Below are positions 58,344-64,000 of a DNA stretch of 64,000 bases, one piece after another (position 1 is the stretch's first letter; every line of letters begins with the position of its first letter). The notes under the pieces were generated by a model. That model was given only the letters and a program-made list of their open reading frames with translations, ran no database searches and was not told the origin of the DNA. The stretch is from Vibrio hepatarius (lineage in GTDB: Bacteria > Pseudomonadota > Gammaproteobacteria > Enterobacterales > Vibrionaceae): positions 1 through 64,000 of the forward strand of contig NZ_JAHKPM010000032.1 of NCBI RefSeq assembly GCF_018860525.1. Reading direction: 5' to 3'. The translations under genes and the position numbers were made by a program.

Positions 58344-58934
58344 TTACTTAATTTGTGCACTCAGTAAGGCCCAGTATTGCTCAAAGTTGGCCGTTGGCTG
58401 GTATTTAAAATCTGAGCGGACAAAGCGATTCAAGCTACCTTCAACTTGCCCTAGCAACTGCGCTGCGAGGGTGGGTTCATCGACAGGAAACGCTTTCCCC
58501 TCTCTTAATTGACGTTCACGTAGAATTTGTCGAATCGAGGTTTCGATTCGTTCAAATAATTGATTAATACGTTCACGCAGACGTTCATTTTCGAACATCA
58601 GTGCGTGGCCAGATAAAATGCGTGTTAAACCAGGATTTCGCTCAGCGAAGGCTAAAATAAGCTGCAAAACTAGGCGAATACGCGTCAATGTGTCTTTCTC
58701 CTCATCCAGAATTCGGTTGATGCGTGACATCAAGGATTCTTCAATAAACTCGATCAGACCTTCAAACATGCGAGCTTTGCTTGGGAAGTGTCGATACAAA
58801 GCGGCTTCTGATACACCAACATGCTTTGCTAGTTTAGCTGTTGTGATCCGAGAGGCTCCATCGTGAGATTCCAGCATTTGTGCCAGTGCCTGTAGTATTT
58901 CTTCCCGGCGGTTGCTTTTTTTTGTTCCGGCCAT
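58344..58934 (-). CDS. slmA: Nucleoid occlusion factor SlmA
   Basis: TetR-family DNA-binding protein that blocks FtsZ ring formation over the nucleoid. The 196 residues show the N-terminal helix-turn-helix ([32 protein letters not shown]) and the SlmA C-terminal domain ([26 protein letters not shown]). AAGGAAC precedes the ATG. It heads a slmA-lpxL-lpxM unit; in E. coli it lies next to pyrE. Confidence 0.96.
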   Translation of the reverse strand: MAGTKKSNRREEILQALAQMLESHDGASRITTAKLAKHVGVSEAALYRHFPSKARMFEGLIEFIEESLMSRINRILDEEKDTLTRIRLVLQLILAFAERNPGLTRILSGHALMFENERLRERINQLFERIETSIRQILRERQLREGKAFPVDEPTLAAQLLGQVEGSLNRFVRSDFKYQPTANFEQYWALLSAQIK

Positions 58935-59071
58935 GAATGAGTTCCTTGTTTGCCACTGTTAATGCCAATAAACATAGGCATTAGCCCAAGCTAGTAAACT
59001 AGGATGGGCGGAATAGACGACTTTTCTGAATGTTAGATTAGAGTCTGTTTATCTTGCGCGTTTTTTATTGC

Positions 59072-59083
59072 ACTCGCGCGAGT
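59072..59083. repeat. 12-bp GC palindrome between slmA and coaBC
   Basis: ACTCGCGCGAGT is a perfect palindrome about 140 bp upstream of the slmA start. It does not match the E. coli SlmA site (GTGAGTACTCAC) well, although both carry GAGT/ACTC arms. It may be an operator of the slmA unit. Confidence 0.35.
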
Positions 59084-59117
59084 AATGTTATTCGAACGTG
59101 TAGCAGGCCCGAGCGAC

Positions 59118-60323
59118 TCAATTGCTTAGTTTATCAGCAATACGCATTAGTATTTGCTGAGCAATTTTTTGTTTTGATGCAAGGGTAAGTGACTGCTCAC
59201 CTTCTTTCCAGTATAGAGTAACTGCATTATTGTTGCTGTTAAAGCCTTGTCCTTCTAATGAGACATCGTTAGCACAAATCATATCCAACTTTTTATTAAT
59301 CAATTTAGTGCGTGCGTAATGTGCTACATCTTGAGTCTCTGCTGCAAAACCGACAGTGAATGGACGGTTGCGAGTCATTTTGGCAACGGAGGCTACTATA
59401 TCTGGGTTTTTGACCATAGTAATCGTCATATCATCATTGCCATCTGTTTTCTTAATTTTTTGTTTGGCAACAGACTCTGGTCGATAATCAGCGACAGCAG
59501 CGCAGCTGATAAAAATATCACAATCAACTGAATGCTGCATAACGGTATTGTGCATCTCTTCAGCGCTTGCCACATCAATTCGATGTGTGTTTGCTGGCGT
59601 TTTGAGTGATACAGGGCCTGCAACTAAAGTTACAGATGCTCCCAGTTGCGCCGCGACTTGTGCTAATGCAAAGCCCATTTTCCCTGAGCTGTGGTTTGAA
59701 ATGTAGCGTACAGGGTCGATGGATTCACGTGTTGGACCTGCTGTAATCAATACTGACTTTCCTGTCAGGGGCTGGTCTCCCCAAAACTGTTCGCATTTTT
59801 CTACTAATTGCATTGGTTCCAACATGCGGCCTGGGCCAATATCACCACAGGCTTGTTCACCCGAGGCTGGTCCCCAAATATGTAGACCTCGCCTTTGCAA
59901 TGTGGCTATATTTTCTTGAGTTGCTAGGTTGAGATACATTTGCTGATTCATCGCTGGAGAGACAGCGATAGGGGCATCGGTTGCTAAAACTAACGTGGTT
60001 AGAAGATCATTGCCCATGCCAGATGCAATCCGAGCGATAAGGTCTGCGGTTGCTGGGGTTATGAGCACTAAATCAGCCCACTTAGCTAACTCAATGTGGC
60101 CCATTGAAGCTTCAGCTGCGGGATCGAGAAGGCTATCAGAAACTGGCCGACCAGAGACTGCCTGCATGGTTAGGGGAGTAATAAACTCTTTGGCAGCTTT
60201 GGTCATGACAACCTGCACTTCTGCGCCCCGTTCAATCAGTCGACGAGTCAAATCGGCACATTTATAAGCAGCAATACCGCCACCGATACCAAGTAGGATC
60301 TTTTTGCCCGCGAGTGTTTGCAT
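59118..60323 (-). CDS. coaBC: Bifunctional phosphopantothenoylcysteine decarboxylase/synthetase
   Basis: Two steps of coenzyme A synthesis: joining cysteine to phosphopantothenate (CoaB) and decarboxylation (CoaC). In 401 residues, the flavoprotein CoaC domain (about 1-185) has catalytic H76 (GHIELAKW), PAMNQQMY and the active cysteine in [13 protein letters not shown]; the CoaB domain has [24 protein letters not shown] and KIKK. The ATG at 60323 is preferred because AAAGG lies nine bases away; the ATG at 60332 abuts it. It is divergent from radC. Confidence 0.96.
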   Translation of the reverse strand: MQTLAGKKILLGIGGGIAAYKCADLTRRLIERGAEVQVVMTKAAKEFITPLTMQAVSGRPVSDSLLDPAAEASMGHIELAKWADLVLITPATADLIARIASGMGNDLLTTLVLATDAPIAVSPAMNQQMYLNLATQENIATLQRRGLHIWGPASGEQACGDIGPGRMLEPMQLVEKCEQFWGDQPLTGKSVLITAGPTRESIDPVRYISNHSSGKMGFALAQVAAQLGASVTLVAGPVSLKTPANTHRIDVASAEEMHNTVMQHSVDCDIFISCAAVADYRPESVAKQKIKKTDGNDDMTITMVKNPDIVASVAKMTRNRPFTVGFAAETQDVAHYARTKLINKKLDMICANDVSLEGQGFNSNNNAVTLYWKEGEQSLTLASKQKIAQQILMRIADKLSN

Positions 60324-60537
60324 GATGATCATCCTTTAAAAATACTGTGACTAGATTACCACGCAGCAGATTTAGACTCTAGAAATGGCACGGTTTGTTT
60401 TTAGTTTCACCATTTTTTGTTTTGTCTCCGTACTTATATACCTATTATTTACTGAAAATCTTTCACTTGCTCGAAGGCAAAATCATTTAATGTGATTAAC
60501 TGCATGGTTGTAGCTATGCTGGTTTACTGTTCCCCAG

Positions 60538-61218
60538 ATGAAGATTGTATCTATGTTACTACCTCGCGACTCCTTACCGCGGGAAAAGTTGTTAACCCGA
60601 GGAGCTCAGTCGCTTACGGATGCTGAGCTGTTAGCTATTTTTCTACGTACAGGCACTAAGGGCATGAATGTCTTGCAGTTATCAGATTGGGTTCTTAGGG
60701 ATTTGGGGTCATTGCGTTGCTTGTTTTCTGCAAGCAAAACAGAACTCTGTCGGTATAAGGGACTCGGTGAGGCTAAGTATGTTCAATTGCAAGCAGCATT
60801 AGAAATGACGCAGCGCTACTTATATGAAAGCTTAGCGAGAGGGGAAGCTCTGACTAGCCCTGAACAGACCAAATTATATCTAGTCAGTAGATTACGCGAT
60901 CGTTCTCGTGAAGCCTTTTATATTCTGTTTTTGGATAACCAGCATAGAGTAATTAAAGGAGAAGTATTGTTTGAGGGTACGATTGACAGTGCATCTGTTT
61001 ATCCAAGAGAGGTGGTAAAGCGGGCGCTTGATCACAATGCAGCGGCTTTGATATTAGCGCATAATCACCCTTCTGGCGTTGCTGAGCCAAGTCAGGCAGA
61101 CCGCCGAATCACGCGTCGTATCGTGGATGCACTGGCTCTAGTCGATATTCGTATCCTTGATCACTTTGTGGTTGGTGATGGGGAGGTGGTTTCCTTTGCA
61201 GAACGTGGATGGATTTAA
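60538..61218 (+). CDS. radC: RadC-family JAMM/MPN+ domain protein
   Basis: 226 residues. An N-terminal helix-hairpin-helix-like part ([23 protein letters not shown]) precedes a JAMM domain with zinc ligands H175, H177 and D188 in [15 protein letters not shown]. The historic DNA-repair role is now doubted; function is not settled. The ATG at 60538 has no Shine-Dalgarno (TTCCCCAG), so the start could be ATG 60553. It is divergent from coaBC, upstream of rpmB. Confidence 0.93.
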   Translation: MKIVSMLLPRDSLPREKLLTRGAQSLTDAELLAIFLRTGTKGMNVLQLSDWVLRDLGSLRCLFSASKTELCRYKGLGEAKYVQLQAALEMTQRYLYESLARGEALTSPEQTKLYLVSRLRDRSREAFYILFLDNQHRVIKGEVLFEGTIDSASVYPREVVKRALDHNAAALILAHNHPSGVAEPSQADRRITRRIVDALALVDIRILDHFVVGDGEVVSFAERGWI

Positions 61219-61231
61219 ATCACATTACTTG

Positions 61232-61259
61232 TTGTGAGTTGCGTGAATTCTGCTACAAT
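61232..61259 (+). promoter_or_regulatory. Upstream candidate promoter of rpmB-rpmG
   Basis: TTGTGA, a 16-bp spacer and TACAAT preceded by TGC, then a GC-rich start region (CGCCCGAC). It lies 14 bp after radC and gives a leader of about 230 bases to rpmB. Confidence 0.5.
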
Positions 61260-61337
61260 CGCCCGACATTTTTTGAACTATTATCAGCTCTGCCTAAAAA
61301 AGATCACGAAAACCTTGAAAAAGGATCTGTTCGGGTC

Positions 61338-61366
61338 TTGAGCAATGCTAGTCAAGTTAGTATAAT
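61338..61366 (+). promoter_or_regulatory. Main sigma-70 promoter of rpmB-rpmG
   Basis: TTGAGC, exactly 17 bp and a perfect TATAAT, followed by the GC-rich discriminator GCGCGACC, the type found at stringently controlled ribosomal promoters. It predicts a leader of about 125 bases before rpmB. Confidence 0.8.
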
Positions 61367-61497
61367 GCGCGACCTTTGATAGCCTTGTATGGGTTTCCAT
61401 AACGGTATAAGACCTCTACATTCTTCTACGAGAAGAAATAGAGAGGTTCGGCCACCAAGGTTGATATCGAGCTGAAACGATTTTGGAGAAGACATTC

Positions 61498-61734
61498 ATG
61501 TCACGAATATGCCAAGTAACTGGTAAGCGTCCAGTAACGGGTAACAACCGTTCACACGCACGTAATGCTACTAAGCGTCGTTTTCTGCCGAACCTACAAA
61601 CTCATCGTTTCTGGGTAGAGAGCGAAAAACGTTTTGTTAAACTACGTCTATCTGCTAAAGGTATGCGTATCATCGACAAGAAAGGCATTGATGCTGTTCT
61701 TGTTGACATTCGCGCAAATGGCGAAAACGTTTAA
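61498..61734 (+). CDS. rpmB: 50S ribosomal protein L28
   Basis: 78-residue L28, standard length. [20 protein letters not shown] and [21 protein letters not shown] are typical. The ATG at 61498 has TTGGAGAAG about ten bases upstream; an in-frame codon 15 bases earlier is not the start. Position 3 is Arg, then Ile-Cys, with only that one cysteine, so no zinc ribbon. It is cotranscribed with rpmG. Confidence 0.98.
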   Translation: MSRICQVTGKRPVTGNNRSHARNATKRRFLPNLQTHRFWVESEKRFVKLRLSAKGMRIIDKKGIDAVLVDIRANGENV

Positions 61735-61747
61735 GAGGAAATAGGCA

Positions 61748-61918
61748 ATGGCAAAGAAAGGCGTACGTGAGAAAATCCGTCTAGTATCTTCAGCAGGTAC
61801 TGGTCACTTCTACACGACTGATAAGAACAAGCGTAATATGCCAGGCAAATTTGAGATCAAAAAGTTTGATCCAGTTGTTCGCCAGCACGTTATGTACAAA
61901 GAAGCGAAAATCAAGTAA
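61748..61918 (+). CDS. rpmG: 50S ribosomal protein L33
   Basis: 56-residue L33, [20 protein letters not shown]... ending EAKIK. It has no cysteines and so is the zinc-independent form. AGGAAATAGGCA precedes the ATG, 13 bp after rpmB. A terminator follows. Confidence 0.98.
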
Positions 61919-61963
61919 TTGATTCTTCTTCTAGGCTTCTCTAGCGGAAGTCTATACTAGAAG

Positions 61964-61990
61964 CCCAGCATATTTGCTGGGTTTTTTGTT
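61964..61990 (+). terminator. Terminator of rpmB-rpmG
   Basis: CCCAGCA/TGCTGGG with a TATT loop, followed by TTTTTTG, 45 bp after the rpmG stop. Confidence 0.92.
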
Positions 61991-62133
61991 TTTCGTCAAT
62001 ATTTAAGTGTAGATCTCGCTTTAACTATCTATTTAGAGATGATTTGCCAATCAAAGCAAATTTCTCTTTCATTTCCCTCATGATTTTTTTCTGCTACCTT
62101 TTGTTACAGTAACTTAAACGGAAAACTCAACCC

Positions 62134-62619
62134 ATGCGTGTTTCTACTTCGAGGCGTCGTCGCTGGAACAACATCATGATTCTAGGCATTATTGCCTTTA
62201 TTATGATTCTTAATCTGCCAACCATTATTAAAACTTATTTAATTAATGATGACTCGACAGTTATTAGTGATGCTCATCCCTACCTACTAAATCCATCGGC
62301 TGAGTTAAGGGCGCTGCATTTTTCTGATTGGTCGTTGGAATACCAAAATGGACAATGGAACCTAACTAAGCAAAGCTATGTGCCTGCGGCTGAATTAGCT
62401 CAGCGCTGGATAAGCTTAATGGGCACCCAAGTCAGCGTGCAGACTTTTGATAGCCTTAAACCTCAGCTGAGTTCGCCGCGTACAATTGAAGTTTGGTATC
62501 AAGATCAAGAAGAGCCCCAGAGGATCACCTTCTATAAAACTCCGAAATTTTGGCTCTTAAAAAACTGGCAAGATCAATGGGTAGCGATTTCAGTTAAGCC
62601 TGATTATTTGTTACCTTAG
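62134..62619 (+). CDS. Membrane-anchored hypothetical protein
   Basis: 161 residues of no named family. A basic N-terminus (RRRRW) and one hydrophobic helix (about 13-33, NNIMILGIIAFIMILNLPTII) predict an inner-membrane anchor with the remainder in the periplasm. The soluble part has DWSLEYQNGQWNLTKQ, LAQRWISLMGT and RTIEVWYQDQEEPQRITFYK, compact and mostly beta. I recall a similar gene between rpmG and mutM in other Vibrio. GGAAAACTC is a weak ribosome binding site; no promoter is clear. Confidence 0.75.
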   Translation: MRVSTSRRRRWNNIMILGIIAFIMILNLPTIIKTYLINDDSTVISDAHPYLLNPSAELRALHFSDWSLEYQNGQWNLTKQSYVPAAELAQRWISLMGTQVSVQTFDSLKPQLSSPRTIEVWYQDQEEPQRITFYKTPKFWLLKNWQDQWVAISVKPDYLLP

Positions 62620-62649
62620 TCGACTCTATCCAATAAGCATAAGAGTCCT

Positions 62650-63456
62650 ATGCCTGAATTACCTGAAGTGGAAGTAAGTCGTCTGGGCATCACTCCACAC
62701 CTAGCCGGACAAACAGTAGCAAAACTGACTTTTCGAACCCCTAAATTACGTTGGGATATCCCTCATGAATTAAAGAAAATGGAAGGCCAGGTAATACGCA
62801 GTATTTCTCGTCGAGCCAAGTATTTAATCATTGAAACTAATGTTGGCAGTGCGATTGTACACTTAGGTATGTCAGGCTCGCTGCGAGTGCTCGATGCAGA
62901 AATAGAGCCGAGCAAGCATGACCACGTAGATTTAAAGCTGACCAATGGAAAAGTGTTGCGCTATAACGATCCTAGACGTTTTGGTGCTTGGCTCTGGACT
63001 GAAAATGGTGAGCATCAAGCATTGGCTAAAATGGGGCCAGAGCCTTTAACAGAAGCATTTGATGCGCCATATATCATGGCTAAAGCAAACAAAAAGCGCG
63101 TTGCGGTGAAGCAGTTTATTATGGACAACAAGATTGTTGTTGGTGTCGGAAACATATACGCCAGTGAGTCTTTGTTTGGCGCTCGAATTCACCCTAGTCG
63201 TTCTGCTGGCTCACTTACTGATAACGAATGGGTAAGGCTAGTGAAGGAAATAAAGCAGGTTCTCGATACTGCAATTAAGCAAGGTGGAACCACGCTTAAG
63301 GATTTTGCTCAAGCAGATGGCAAGCCAGGTTACTTTGCACAAAAATTGCAAGTATATGGTAGGGCTAGTGAGCCTTGCCAGAACTGTAGTGGAACCATTC
63401 AAGAGCAGAAAATTGGTCAGCGTAATACGTTTTTCTGTGATAATTGCCAGCAATGA
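62650..63456 (+). CDS. mutM: Formamidopyrimidine-DNA glycosylase MutM
   Basis: Bifunctional glycosylase/AP lyase that removes 8-oxoguanine. The 268 residues start with PELPEVEVS, where P2 is the nucleophile and E3 catalytic, and contain NDPRRFG, the H2TH region ([22 protein letters not shown]) and a C-terminal zinc finger with C243, C246, C263 and C266. It ends the plus-strand cluster and converges on coaD. Confidence 0.97.
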   Translation: MPELPEVEVSRLGITPHLAGQTVAKLTFRTPKLRWDIPHELKKMEGQVIRSISRRAKYLIIETNVGSAIVHLGMSGSLRVLDAEIEPSKHDHVDLKLTNGKVLRYNDPRRFGAWLWTENGEHQALAKMGPEPLTEAFDAPYIMAKANKKRVAVKQFIMDNKIVVGVGNIYASESLFGARIHPSRSAGSLTDNEWVRLVKEIKQVLDTAIKQGGTTLKDFAQADGKPGYFAQKLQVYGRASEPCQNCSGTIQEQKIGQRNTFFCDNCQQ

Positions 63457-63457
63457 T

Positions 63458-63998
<541 letters not shown>

Positions 63999-64000
63999 TA

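Overview
The window is a stretch of a marine gammaproteobacterial chromosome, almost certainly Vibrionaceae. Gene order and proteins match Vibrio throughout: the glnA-ntrB-ntrC block beside typA, a complete gsp/eps type II secretion operon (gspC to gspN) beside hslR-hslO and pckA, envZ-ompR-greB-tex-bioH-comF-nfuA-nudE-cysQ, then recG-trmH-spoT-rpoZ-gmk, and yicC/rph-pyrE-lpxM-lpxL-slmA-coaBC-radC-rpmB-rpmG-mutM-coaD. GspL is very close over its length to the V. cholerae EpsL that I remember. I see no tRNA, rRNA, insertion sequence, phage or CRISPR array. The replicon is moderately AT-rich, with GTG and TTG starts in several genes.

Layout: 1-4.9 kb is nitrogen control, with a sigma-54 promoter and NtrC boxes upstream of glnA and an NtrC box upstream of ntrB. 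4.9-6.7 kb is typA. 7.1-12.4 kb is a five-gene oligopeptide-family ABC importer with the order binding protein, ATPase, ATPase, permease, permease. 12.5-14.8 kb is the yihY-dtd-yiiD cluster, converging on and overlapping an AsmA-like envelope gene. 16.9-20.2 kb is pckA and the heat-shock pair hslR-hslO. 20.4-31.7 kb is the type II secretion operon. 31.7-33.9 kb is envZ-ompR. 34.0-43.4 kb is a run of housekeeping genes that includes a secreted protein built from repeated retropepsin-like modules and an orphan 156-residue protein. 43.5-49.6 kb is recG-trmH-spoT-rpoZ-gmk. 49.6-53.8 kb is the one clearly accessory segment. 53.8-64 kb is the rph-pyrE-lipid A-coaBC-rpmBG-mutM-coaD core.

The least explained part is the accessory segment between gmk and yicC. 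It holds two diverged paralogues of 518 and 564 residues with no family I can name. One lacks a signal peptide and one has a clear signal peptide. Both have a probably helical N-terminal half followed by a beta-rich half containing shared motifs (TFNPVDGS and GWY...QAV.NQ..D..G..F). The first is preceded by a stop-interrupted reading frame that runs exactly into its start codon. The same interval in E. coli carries unrelated genes, so it behaves as a variable site in a conserved neighbourhood.

Regulatory features visible by eye include good intrinsic terminators after most transcription units, a probable pyrE attenuator, stem-loops at gspG/gspH, envZ/gspN, spoT/trmH and the recG start, an inverted repeat in front of the ABC transporter operon, and a plus-strand terminator at 273-302 that belongs to no visible gene and may mark the end of a small RNA. 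All family assignments come from reading the protein sequences; no database search was run.
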